Source: Seminavis robusta
Taxonomy: Eukaryota > Bacillariophyta > Bacillariophyceae > Naviculales > Naviculaceae
Length of the DNA stretch: 64,000 nt
Assembly (NCBI GenBank): GCA_903772945.1
Contig: CAICTM010000147.1
Span: forward strand, 1 to 64,000
Direction of reading: 5' to 3'
Under the pieces are notes generated by a model. It made no database searches. It saw only the letters and a program-made list of their open reading frames with translations, and was not told the origin of the DNA. Below are positions 43,616 through 55,221 of the stretch, in pieces; the stretch's first letter is position 1; each line of letters starts with the position of its first letter. Both the position numbers and the translations under genes were made by a program.

Positions 43616-46600
43616 ATGGACTCGGAAGACGACGAGTTGATGAATGAGACTCAGTTTCGATTTCAACCTCGACGGAGTTCTCGCTCCCTATTGCGGTTCT
43701 CATCCTCCTTGGGCAGCATCGGCGATGAAGAGAATCCTCGTCGCTCCGTCAACTTTTCCCCCTTCTATCAGGTCGTTGGAAATGAACCGGAAGATCGGGA
43801 CTTGGGTCTCACGAGACTAGATCAGTCGTTGGATGCTACCGGTAGCGCTAGTATTATAGCAGAACAAGTAGTAGAAGAGGGAGATGAAGAACAAGATGGG
43901 AGTCAGAGGGAGATGGACGTAGGATCTACACAGTCTCCCATTTACGACAGGTACGTTATCTTATGCTACCCTTATCTTATTATCTGAATGCTACCCTTCC
44001 TTATCTTGTCTCATCTTAACCTCTCTCTCGTTATCGGATGCTACCCTTATTATGCTACCCCCATGCTACCCTTTCTCATAATAGGGGCCAATCCGTGTGC
44101 AGCTACTCGTCCTACCTGTATCATCCTGAAGAAGAAGAAGGAAAAGAAGATGAAGTGGATGTCGACCAATTTGAAGAGGCTCTCACGGAATACGATGATC
44201 TACCTTATGCTACCAGGTCAATCACAACATACAATACCTACAAGTCCTCTACTACTAGCGGTAGTAGTAGGTACAACAACAACAACAATCACAACAACAA
44301 TCACCCCATGGAAATGAGTGAAACCAGCTTTAGTGTCATGGAACTGCTTCTAGGGAGAACAGCGGCAGCTGCAGCAGCTGGACCACCACCTGCGAATGCC
44401 ACCACCAGTGATGATGAAGAAGAAGAAGATGATGATGTTTCTACCGTTCCAGAAGATGAATACATGTCGTCACAAGAAGAAGAACAAGAAGAAGGGAGGC
44501 TTACACCACCACCACCACCACCACCACCAGACACTGACAAGAAGGGCGACAACAACAAAAACGAACTCAACGAGGGGGAACTAGAAGATGTATCCTTAGG
44601 GGATGACATTTACAATCAACAACAAGAAGAAGAAATGTCCACCAGTGAAGTTAGTGAAGGAGCCAGTACGGTTGACTTGGCGGAGAAAAAGGAACAGCAA
44701 ATCAAACGGTCGTTTCTATATGGCATCTTGATGGCCTGTGGTGTCATTGCCTTGTTGAAACTTATTACCAAAATAGTTCAGTGCTGCAACAAGGGAAGAG
44801 ACAGTGGTGGACCCGATGGAACCACAGAGGGAGCCGACCAGTCGGCCCACTTTACACAACAACAGCAATCCATGTCCAACTTGGCACAACAGCAATCCAT
44901 GTCCAACCTGGCCGTCAATAACACGGCATTGTAAGTACCGGTACAGATCCATCGCTTATCGTACTGCCCTCTACTGGAGCTGAAGTTTTGATGGAGCTCA
45001 CTCACTCACTCGTTTTTCATTTTCATCATTTCGTGTTATACAGTGCCGCACAGGGTGCACATGGAGCGACGGCGACGGCTGCCACACAGCAAGCTGCCGT
45101 TGCAGCGGGTAAGTGACAGCAAGCACTGCTTTATGTCTCTCGCCCGTATCGATCGATCAATCGATGCCACGTACTTACATATTCGTTGCCATCTCGATCT
45201 CAGCACAAGGGGCCGCCGCTGCAACAGCGACCGGGACCGCCACGGCAGTAGGGGTAGCTACAGGTAAGTCAATGAAGGAATGAATGAATCACGCCCGTCA
45301 CTACTACGATACCGGCATGACGCTCACAGATAGCTCCATTGTTCCCACTTACTTTCTGAAGCGACGACTTCGGGGTTCGTTGCCGCCGTGGCAGGGGCAT
45401 CCTTTGGGGTACAAGTGGGAGCCGCAGTGGGAACGGCTACTGCGGTTGTCGTCGCCACTGCGGCCGCCGCATCGATCGCTACTGGCTCTACTGGAGATGC
45501 TACGGCAACTACAAATCTTACGAGTGCCTTCTCTTTCAATGGGACCAATCTGACCGACTTTCTGATCCCATCAACAGCGACCTCTGATCCTTTCAACATG
45601 ACCAACAGCAGCACGGCAAATGTGACGTTTGACGTGCCAGAGCTGCAGCCATTCTTGGATGAAACGAATGCCGTCGTCGATCCACCAGATCATGTCGTCT
45701 TTGTCAATGATACGTGTCTTGTCAACGGACAACCGGGACAAGTCAGAGAAGGACGGGTCAACATGGTACTGGCAAACCTGCCGGAAGAGGTAATACTCCA
45801 AGATGCCGGCATTCTGTCGTCCTTGTGGAAGTCCGCGTACAATGGTCTCTCCAATGGTTGCAATGGCACCTATCATCGGATTGTACAGAACGTATCCCTC
45901 ACGGATTACAACTATGTGTATCGAGCCGCTGCACCTGGCGGTTCACAGGAAGCCGTTGTCTATACTTGGACGGAATGGGTTGGCTCGTTGACATGTCATG
46001 ATTGCCCACCCGAAGAACCGTTCTTTACGGTTCGACCCGAAGATATGACCGCTGGAGCTGATGCTAATGGGGTCGCTATCAGTACAGAGACTGCAAAGCG
46101 TGTACGACGAGGGCTCAATCAAGTCATGGACGAGTTTGTCTTTTTCGAACTCTTCTGTGAACTCTTTGTCCTCGAAGTCAATGCACTCTTTCCGTCGCTA
46201 GAGCAGCCTGTCACTCTGGTGTATGGATCCGCCGTCGATGATCAATCCAGAGCGGCTTTGGAGTATGATCCACAGGTCCAAGCTCAGAATGCTCCCACCA
46301 CGGCAAGTCCAACAACGCTACAGCCTACTCCTGGGGCGACTGTGTTGACGACACCCGGCTTTCAGCTTTTGGTAACACCCAAACCGACACCAACTCCATA
46401 CCCAACAAGGGCGCCAACCTCGCCTGAACCTTCTATGCCACGTCCCACCACGTTATCGCCGACTGCTCGATTTCCGACCACACCAGCACCTAATACGCAA
46501 GCGCCTACACCTACGTCACCGTTCACGCAAGCTCCCTCCACCACAATGCCATCGACATTGCCCCCGACCACTGCTTCTCCAAGTACTGGCTTGCCAACAA

Positions 46601-49600
46601 CGACTTCACCCACGAGTGCGCCTACTACAGCCAGTCCATCTACGGGGACCCCCACTGTGACAGCAGGACAGCCAAGTGCCGCGCCGACAACAGCACGACC
46701 AACCACTGCTGTCCCAACCACAAGCTCTCCAACTACCATCGCTCCTACATCGCTTGCGCCGACGACGCTTGCTCCCGCCACGGCATCGCCTACACGGGGA
46801 TATGGTACAGCTAGTTCCATGCAGTTGCCACCCGCTGCTGCCCCCGCCGCTGACAAACCAACAACAGCCAACCCGACTACAGGCAATCCAACCAGCGTGT
46901 CACCTTCGACACAAGGTCCCACGACGGGCACCCCAACAGTCACATCTGGCAAGCCCAGTGCGGCACCAACAACTGCTGGACCCACGACGATTAGCCCAAC
47001 GACTAATCGTCCAACCACGAGCTCTCCATCTACAAGAAGTCCCAGCACATTGTCTCCCACCACCGACACTCCAACAACTCTTTCCCCTTCCACTCAAATG
47101 CCCTCCACCGCGAATCCAACTGTAGTACCAGGAAGGCCCAGTGCCAGTCCTACTACCGCAGCCCCCACGACAAGTCCCCCGACGAATAGCCCCACGACGA
47201 GCTCCCCCACAAATAGCCCCACAACCAGTGCTCCTTCTACTGGAACCCCCACCACTATCTCGCCATCAACAAGTACTCCAACTACAGCCGAACCAACCAC
47301 GCTTAGCCCCACAACAAGTGCACCCACTGTTACCCCAGGAGAGCCAAGCGCCAGTCCAACAACGAATTCACCCTCTGATATTCCATCTAAGAGCCCATCA
47401 ATGGTTCCAAGCACAGAACCGTCTTCTCTCCCTTCAGTTGCTCCTTCTACAAACCCGAACAGCAGCCCATCTGCTGGCCCGTCAAATGCTCCATCGGCCA
47501 GTCCCACTCAGCTCCCAACGACTCTCAGCCCAACTGTTACCGCCGGGGCTCCCAGCGCGACACCAACAACACGAAACCCAACTCGAATGCCTTCTCGAGC
47601 ACCAACAACTCAGCCTTCGGGATCTCCCTCATCTCATCCCAGCTCTCTGCCCAGTGCCAACCCATCAAAGTATCCTTCACAGCATCCTTCTTCAAACCCA
47701 TCACGCCAGCCTACGCCTGCTCCCACAGGAAGCCCCACCACGTTAGCAAGTTTCTGCGGTATGACTACAGTTACTGCAACTTATTTCATGGGATTTGATA
47801 GTGACGTCTCCATGCTTAGCGACTCTGTACTAGTGACAGCTTTCAAGACGGCGTACGACTTTGTCTCGCAAGTCACGTGCTCTGCCGTAATGATTGATGC
47901 CTCGGTGACAAACAGACATCTACAGGCTGGGACAACCCAGATTGAGTTCCTCGTGACTACAAACGAGACAAGCACTTCACCATTTCTGTCCACCACAGCT
48001 GACAATGCTGATTTTGTCTTGGCATATGCCGGATTGACTGGTACTTTGGCAGTTTACTTGAGAGATACTCTCACAACCGTCTCGCCAACTACAGCAAGCC
48101 CCACAACTGCAAGTCCTAGTACCGGAATCCCAACCACTGAAAGCCCCACCACGGGCGCACCATCCGCAGCCCCCATAACAGCAAATCCCACTACTTTGGG
48201 CCCAACAGTGACTGCTGGAAGCCCTAGTGCCTCTCCAACTACCGCAAACCCAACAACGAGCACTCCCTCTCAGGCACCAACTAGAGCTCCAACAACAGCA
48301 GCTCCGACGAAAGCTCCAACTAAGCCGCCGACGTTCGCACCAACAAAGGTGCCAACAGGGATCCCACAGTGGCTCCGACCAAGCAGCCAACTTCAGCACC
48401 AACCACAATGCACCCACCACAGCAAGTCCCACAACACTAGGTCCTACAGTGACCTCGGGTAGTCCTACTGTGAGTCCGACCACGGGTACACCCACCCAGC
48501 CACCTACAGAAGCCCCGACTAGAGCTCCCACCAAGCTGCCAACTTTGACACCAACAAGTGCTCCAACGAAAGCCCCAACAAAGCGCCACAGCCACACCAA
48601 CAAAGCTCCAACTGGATCCCAACAAACGCCCCAACAAAGGCCCCAACAACTTCCAATCCCACAACACTAGTCCCTACAGTGACCACGGGTAGTCCTAGTG
48701 TGAGTCCGACCACGGGTACACCCACCCAGCCACCTACAGAAGCCCCGACTAGAGCTCCCACCAAGCTGCCAACTTTGACACCAACAAGTGCTCCAACGAA
48801 GCCCCAACAAAGCCAACAGCCACACAACAAGAGCTCCAACTGGTCCCAACAAACGCCCAAAAGGCACAACTTCCAATCCACAACCTAGTCCTACAGTGAC
48901 ACGGGTAGTCAGTGTGAGTCCAACACAGGTACACCCAGCCAGCCACCTACAGAAGCCCCTACTAGAGCTCCCACCAAGCCTCCAACGAAGGCACCAACAA
49001 CGACACCCACAAGAGCTCAACAAAGACCAACAAAGAACCGACGACGACGCCAACAAGAGGTCCAACTGGATCCCCAACGAAGGCACAACAAAGGCACCAA
49101 CAACTTCCAATCCCACAACACTAGTCCCTACAGTGACCACGGGCAGTCCTAGTGTGAGTCCAACAACAGGTACTCCCACCCAGCCACCTACAGAAGGCCC
49201 CACTAGAGCTCCCACCAAGCCTCCAACTTCGACACCAACAAGAGCCCCAACGAAGGGCACCAACAAGAGCTCCAACGAACGCCCCAACGAAGGCACCAAC
49301 AGAAAGTCCCAGCAGTATCCCAAGCCAGTTTCCTAGTGACATCCCCAGTTCCAGCCCAAGTACCATCTCCAGCTCAGTCCAGTGAGTCCCCACAGCCCAC
49401 GAGCTCCAACAAGCCAGCGACCAGCAAGTCCGTATAGCAGTCCTAGTGACATCCCCAGTTCCAGCCCAAGTACCATCTCCAGCTCCAGTCCAAGCGGATC
49501 ACCCGCCAAAGCTCCAACTAGATCTCCAACAAAAGCCCCAACGAAGGCACCAACAGAAAGTCCCAGCAGTATCCCAAGCCAGTTTCCTAGTGACATCCCC

Positions 49601-50482
49601 AGTTCCAGCCCAAGTACCATCGCCAGCTCCAGTCAAGCGTATCGCCCACCAAAGCTCCAACCAAGGCCCCTACGAAACCACCCACACCCCAACCAACTGT
49701 CCCCCCTAGTATCAGCCCCAGCTCCAGTCCAAGTATTAATCCCAGCTCCAGTCCAAGCGGATCGCCCACCCAAGCTCCAACCAAGGCCCCTACGAAACCA
49801 CCCACACCCCAACCAACTGTTTCCCCTAGTCAGTAGCAGCCCCAGCTCCAGTCCAAGTTTTAACCCCAGCTCCAGTCCAAGCGGATCACCCACCAGAGCT
49901 CCAACTGAGGCGCCTACGAAGCCACCCACACCCCAACCGACTGTTTCCCCTAGTACCAGCCCTAGTACCAGCCCCAGCTCCAGTCCAAGTAGATCACCTT
50001 CCAAGGTCCCAACAGAGCCCCCAACTCCATCGCCTACAGTACCCCCCACTTCTTCACCAACGAAAGCCCCAACAGTACCACCAACAGATCCACCAACTGA
50101 AGCTCCAACGGACAGTCCAACTGCACCGACTTCCACCTATTTGAGTAGTTTTTTTCTTGTTGATGCCGACAATGGCAACAGCGTACAGCAAACGCTGTCT
50201 GGAGGGGAAACTATTAGTGCTTCCAGCTTGGGATACAATTTCAACATTCTCATCACAAGAAGTGGGGGGAGCTCGGACTGGTATGTGGAGTTTTATCACG
50301 ACTCCGAGGCAATTGAAACGGACACAGCAGCGGATTATACTGTCTGCCCAAGTGCCTGCACTTCCTCTGACTTTGGATCCTCGGGGTACTCGTCAAGTTC
50401 ATTCACGCTAAAAGCAGAGTTGTACAATAAAGGTGGACAACTGAAGGACACGCGTTCGATTACCCTGACGGTACAAGATTAA
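43616..50482 (+). CDS. Second giant Pro/Thr-rich membrane protein, five exons, frame broken in the repeats
   Basis: The exons are 43616-43950, 44085-44930, 45044-45108, 45204-45263 and 45362 onward; the introns (134, 113, 95 and 98 bp) are GT-AG and the joins keep frame. The protein is paralogous to the upstream giant. It has an acidic N-terminal tail with RRSVNFSPFYQVV, then STVDLAEKKEQQIKRSF before a membrane helix (about 320-343). An Ala-rich hydrophobic segment spans exons 3 to 5. A first globular domain with CHDCPPEEP follows, then PT linkers, a SFCGM domain (about 47745-48070), and one C-terminal copy of the ~115-residue domain (about 50130-50479). The main frame is open to 48462, while the C-terminal domain is read in another frame. 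Several frame changes lie between about 48350 and 49830, all within PT repeats. These may be real decay or assembly error; both ends look well preserved, which favours error. Confidence 0.75.
46290..50120 (+). repeat. Pro/Thr/Ser coding minisatellite with PTVT.G.PSASPTT punctuation
   Basis: The linker is built of APTTSP, SPSTGTPT and APTKAPT-like units. About every 60-130 residues it is interrupted by a PTVTPGxPSASPTT-type motif (for example near 46650, 46935, 47118, 47325, 47530, 48205, 48450 and 48672). From about 48430 to 49830 the units become near-identical blocks of several hundred bases, such as two CCCACCCAGCCACCTACAGA-containing blocks. Unit lengths there differ by single bases. Confidence 0.75.
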
Positions 50483-50745
50483 TGAGTTTCATTAATAATA
50501 GACCAACAAATGGTCACGCATAAAAGTTTCAGACAGCTTACTTCTTTTCATAATTCCTTAAACGCTAAATGTGTCAGGCTATATCTTCTAGCAACTGCTT
50601 GCTGCAGCTGATTTGTAAAGTTTGGACGCCCTTGGCAGGCAGCAACAGGGAAGGATAGGGCCAACGATACCCCCCAAAGTAGAAGACGCCGGTTGACTCA
50701 AAGCTAGAAAGGAAGCTTCCGTTAGTTCAAACACACCCATGCCTA

Positions 50746-51921
50746 TTACTCGTGCATCTCAAACTCGGGGAAAATATTGACGACTGGAATAGTCGGGGGT
50801 CCACCACGCTGAGCTGCCTCAATCCACCACTGGCCCAGCAAGAAACCTGTGTCTCGGATACGCAGCCGAATGGCCGCTGTCTTGCGGTCCCATCGCCCAA
50901 CATGGCCTTGGGGCTCGGCAATGTCGTTCAGGTGGTCATAATCGGGCTGTCCTGCGCCTGCAATGTTGTGTCCCTTGGCCAACTTGACAGCGGAACCAGT
51001 CGAGAGATCGAGCCACATTTTAGCCGTGTCCGAGCGTTTGCCGTCGGCATTGTAGGGCACCAAAACTCGGCGGGGCAATTCAGGATAGGGCGGTGGAGAT
51101 GCCGGTAGCGCAATGTCCAGTTTCTGCAAGAGCTTTGTCAGAATCTCGTCTGATTCTCCAAACAATCGGATAGACGCAGATCCGTCATGTTCCGTCTGCT
51201 GCAAATTAATAAGCACTGCCCCCAATGATTTGCGACGCAACGAGCGTCGTGCCGTGCTGTGCACGATTTGATCCGCATTGAGACCACCCAGAGAAGTACC
51301 GAGAACAAGCACCAGATCTGCAGTCTTTGCATCATGAACCATCCACTCGCATTCCCGTTCCTTGAGGGTGCCTGAGTACACGACAACCGGATTCGATGGG
51401 TCGTACCAAGAGCCGTGAACCTCGTTGATGTGTTCTTGTGGAAAACCTGCCTTTTGTGGCAATCCATCATGGTTCTGTTGAACCCAGGAATGTACTAGTG
51501 AATGCTGGAAGAGTGCTGCCAAGGCGTAGTGTGTTGTGGATGGCACGGCTGTCGTAGTTTTGTTCTTTCCTGACCCCCCGTACTTGCCTCGTGCCGCTTG
51601 TCCGATACCAGCTGCCCTAGAGATTCCGGCACCCGTGTAGACCACCGTCTTGGACGACATCATCAAGAGCTGAACCAACCCATCAAGCTTGCTATCAAGA
51701 ACATCATCGCGATCTTGATACTCTGAAGCAGTGAGCCATGCGGGGCCATCGTCATGGTCGTCCCTGGGTCTTGCAGGACACTTCCATGTTGTTTCGGGAG
51801 GAGTTAGTTTCTTGCACAGCTGCCGCGCATACAAACGTCCGTGCCAAAAGATCGACCCATCGTCATGGTCGATGAACGGTTGTTTCGAGAGCTGTTTGAG
51901 GAGATTAGCTTTTCCTTCCAT
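50746..51921 (-). CDS. SIR2-like (sirtuin family) protein without zinc ribbon
   Basis: This is a single-exon protein of 391 residues from the chosen Met; the frame is open further up to 52131, but the extra 70 residues are basic and untypical. The NAD-binding GAGIS motif is at 97-101, QNHDGLPQKAG at about 149-159 corresponds to the family's QN.D.LH..AG, the catalytic-type His lies in VHG (168-170), and LVLGTSL is at about 205-211. The core spacing from VHG to LVLGTSL is only about 35 residues, with no CxxC pairs. The structural zinc ribbon of canonical sirtuins is therefore missing. Canonical members remove acyl groups from lysines using NAD; whether this one is active is unclear. The last 120 residues are extra and unassigned. 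It is convergent with the giant gene upstream, 263 bp apart. Confidence 0.8.
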   Translation of the reverse strand: MEGKANLLKQLSKQPFIDHDDGSIFWHGRLYARQLCKKLTPPETTWKCPARPRDDHDDGPAWLTASEYQDRDDVLDSKLDGLVQLLMMSSKTVVYTGAGISRAAGIGQAARGKYGGSGKNKTTTAVPSTTHYALAALFQHSLVHSWVQQNHDGLPQKAGFPQEHINEVHGSWYDPSNPVVVYSGTLKERECEWMVHDAKTADLVLVLGTSLGGLNADQIVHSTARRSLRRKSLGAVLINLQQTEHDGSASIRLFGESDEILTKLLQKLDIALPASPPPYPELPRRVLVPYNADGKRSDTAKMWLDLSTGSAVKLAKGHNIAGAGQPDYDHLNDIAEPQGHVGRWDRKTAAIRLRIRDTGFLLGQWWIEAAQRGGPPTIPVVNIFPEFEMHE

Positions 51922-53285
51922 CTTGGTTTGGTTATGGCGATTGTGAGGGCGAAGACTTGCTTTGGTGTTGTGGATGATTGTCAAGAAAGATCCACAGAAA
52001 GATCCACGTTTGGTGCCACGTTTCTTTCGAATATGTGATTCTCTCAGTCGAATTTTCAACCGAATATTTACTGACTTGTTTGGAGGAGGGACCTCAAAAA
52101 GTGGTAGGTCACCACATTGACCTTGCAGCATGCCTAACTTTGTATCCTTCGACTACTGTACAATCAGCCTCAAAATCTCGAAGGTGAAGAAACGATTAAT
52201 GTAGTCAATACTAAGTCTTTGTTGAAACAAGAATGTCAAGTCAGGCCAGCCACTCAGGCAGGGAGCGAAGATAATTGGATCCTGTCGTTGGGCCCTCCTC
52301 TTTTGACTTCTTTGTCTAACTAAACGTGAGTTGAGAAGCAACTTAGGAAGCTACTAGTACCCACACGTCAATGCAAACAAGTGAACTTCTTGCTTTCTTT
52401 CCAACTAGCTAGCTAGCTAGCCCCACCAACAAAACAGAAGCAAAGCTGATTCCGTTGTATCGTTCCGCAACCTCCAAGATTACGCTGTCATTGTTGAAGG
52501 CCCGGGCCATTGCAAGAGCAAAACTTATTGTTTCTTATTGTTGTGCTTCTTTTACCATGGTGAGCTTGGGATGGTTGCTGTCCAAGATCTGCTCAGATCA
52601 TGTAATACATGTAACATGTAGACTAGCTAGTAGGTCTACGGCTTGTAGCAAAGGTATCTTATTAGGTTCCTTTTGAGGTCTGACGTAAGCTAATTTGAGT
52701 CGAAGGTGAACGATGCGGTCAGTAACCAGCGTAAAGCCTTAATAAGTAGTTATGACGTGCTGAAAGCAAGCTTCCGTTGTCGTTCTCATTCGCTTAAACA
52801 ACAGTGCTCCAAAATAGTTCCAATTGCCCTATTTTCTGACGTGTGGGTCATCAGTCTTCTTTTAACTTATCATCAGTCTTCTTTGTACTTATCGGAGAAG
52901 TACGCGCGTGACAGTCATTGGTCATAAATCTAGTCTAAAGACGTTTTTATGGTTGATGTCATTCTTCTGGTTGGCCGAAAATATTAGCTGACATGGGCTC
53001 ACAAAACCGATCTGTACGAACCTGCCACCACCGTCACACCTCATTTTCTCATCGGCCTTCAACCTTCAACAACACTCCCGCAGCCCTATCATCCACTGAG
53101 CCGCAGTACGGTAGCAGCAGCAACAGTACTTCTAGCAGCAAGGATAGAAAAGCCCCTGTCCAAGCTCAGCTCGAAACAGAGAGCAGTCATTCAATCAAGA
53201 CACAAGAGACAGACAAGACTATACAGTTGTCAGGAGACAAGAAGAAGCAGAAGAAGAAGAAGAAGAAAGATCTATTTATTTGACA
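51922..53285. other. Intergenic upstream of divergent SIR2-like and DUF285 genes
   Basis: No confident gene is present. A 96-codon ATG frame at 52993-53283 (Ser-rich, ending in a poly-Lys run) stops 2 bp before the start codon of the downstream DUF285 gene. It may be 5' UTR sequence or an upstream open frame. A CTAG run lies at about 52404-52420. Promoters of both flanking genes should be here. Confidence 0.35.
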
Positions 53286-55221
53286 ATGTCCATTCCAAGC
53301 CGAAAAAGACAGTTCGTGGTCTTGCTGCTGCTATCAGTGCCCATGAGCGCCATGACCGTGTTGGCCAACTCGTATATAGTAACGGACGCCACCATGGATG
53401 TTTCCTTATCGTGGTACAAGGACCGATTTCGCAGTGGCACTTTGAACATGAATGATGCCGTGGACTCGATTGGTGACTGGGATACCTCTAGGATTACCAC
53501 CATGGCGCGTCTCTTTGAAGGCTTTCACGACTTTACCGCTGACTTGAGTCTGTGGGATGTGAGCCGTGTTACCGATATGCGGCGCATGTTCAAGGGATGT
53601 GCCGCCTTTAACGCGCCTTTGATCGATTGGAATGTCGCTCAAGTACAAGACACCAGTGACATGTTCAATGGGGCTTCCATATTCAACCAAGATCTCACCA
53701 ATTGGAACACACAATCCGTTACCTCCATGGCAAGAATGTTCCAAGCGGCGTACTTGTTCCGCGGAGACCTTGCCAATTTTGATACCCAACGGGTCGTTGA
53801 CATGAGTCTCATGTTTCATGTACGTTCATACATACATCACAAAGCAACAACAATCAGTGGTATTCTGATGATTCCATTTATACTCATCCCATTTTTATTT
53901 GTCCATTTTATATTTTAAATGTTTAAAGGAAGCCACACTGTTCCCGGGAGGAAACTTGAGTGGCTGGGATGTATCACGAGTCACGGCCATGCATCAAATG
54001 TTTGAACGAGCCACTTCCTTTCAAGGACGGGGACTCGAATTGTGGGATGTCTCGCAGGTCGCCTCAACCTCCCGCATGTTTGCCAATGCCGTTTCCTTTA
54101 ACGGCGATTTACGAGATTGGAAACTTACCAGCGCCATTACTATGGGAGGCATGTTTGCCGGAGCACTGCAATACGATCAACGGTTGTGTTGGGATGCACT
54201 CGATACCAATCTCATTGTTGATGCCATGGATATGTTTTGTGGAACCAGAGATGCCCATTTGGATCCCTGTTGTGTGGAAGACTTTTTGGCGTTGGAGTCG
54301 TGTTGCAGTACCAGTGTGGGAGGATGTCGCACCATGTGTACCGATGTCATTCAAGCAGCCGATGAAGCCGATACGTTTAATCTCGTGGACGTCGATATTT
54401 CACAGTGGCAAACATCCGATCCGGAACAGGATGATGATGATGATGCACCACAGCAAAAAGATGACAAAGACAAGAATGATAATGACGACGACGACCAAGT
54501 CAACGATGACGAGGCACCCACCGCAACACCCACCACGCCGCCATCGCTTCGTCCCACTTCCGCACGGCAAACACCACAGCCAACCGCTGCACCCGTAACA
54601 CCCGAACCGACAATCACACCGCCCGAAACGGGAGCTCCAACGCCATCACCCGAAACGGAATCTCCAACGACAACACCCGTCATGACGACAGCTGCTCCGA
54701 CACCCAAACCACCCGTCGCCAGTGAACCACCGAAAACACCCGCACCGACACCAGACATGACCAATGCTCCTGCGCCAACGACGACAACGACGACAACTCC
54801 CACCACTACGACAATTTCAGCCGCCACGGAAGAACAACAAGAACAACAACAAGCAGGAGCAAATACGACAATATTACCAATCACCATGGAACCGACCAGT
54901 GATACAGACGATTTTGTATTGCAACGACCAGATGCCGATGATCTATTCCTGGTCGAAGATTCCTCCGGAACAACACAAGAAACGGTCGTGGTCGCGGAAA
55001 CAGCACAAACCGATACCGTATCGTTGGAATACGTCGATGGCGAAAATATCTTGACGGCAATCGAAGATATTAACGAAGAAGACAGGCATGCCGATTCCAC
55101 TACCATTGCCGTTACCGTCGTTTTTATTGTCATTATATTCGTCATGCTCATTGCCTTTGCCGCGGGGTCTTGGAGAATGCAAAAGACGCCCTTTCCGGGA
55201 ATGCCCGTCGAAGACAACTAA
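53286..55221 (+). CDS. DUF285 (BspA-like) type I surface protein, two exons
   Basis: The exons are 53286-53819 and 53929-55221, with a 109-bp GT-AG intron in phase 0, giving 608 residues. A signal peptide covers about 1-27. DUF285 repeats (about 55-290) have the WDVSRVTDM..MF pattern. The Cys module at about 285-335 contains LCWDAL, FCGT, DPCC, SCCS and CRTMC. An Asp/Lys-rich acidic patch follows, then a Pro/Thr-rich stalk (about 385-470), an acidic stretch, one membrane helix (about 569-593) and a cytoplasmic tail of only about 15 residues. The start is the ATG at 53286, with the stop of a short upstream frame just before it. The short tail suggests anchoring rather than signalling. It converges on the next DUF285 gene. 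Confidence 0.85.

Noticed and set aside
52993-53283. 96-codon frame ending just before a DUF285 start codon
   Set aside because: Ser-rich then poly-Lys with no domain; it is better explained as 5' UTR sequence of the downstream gene.
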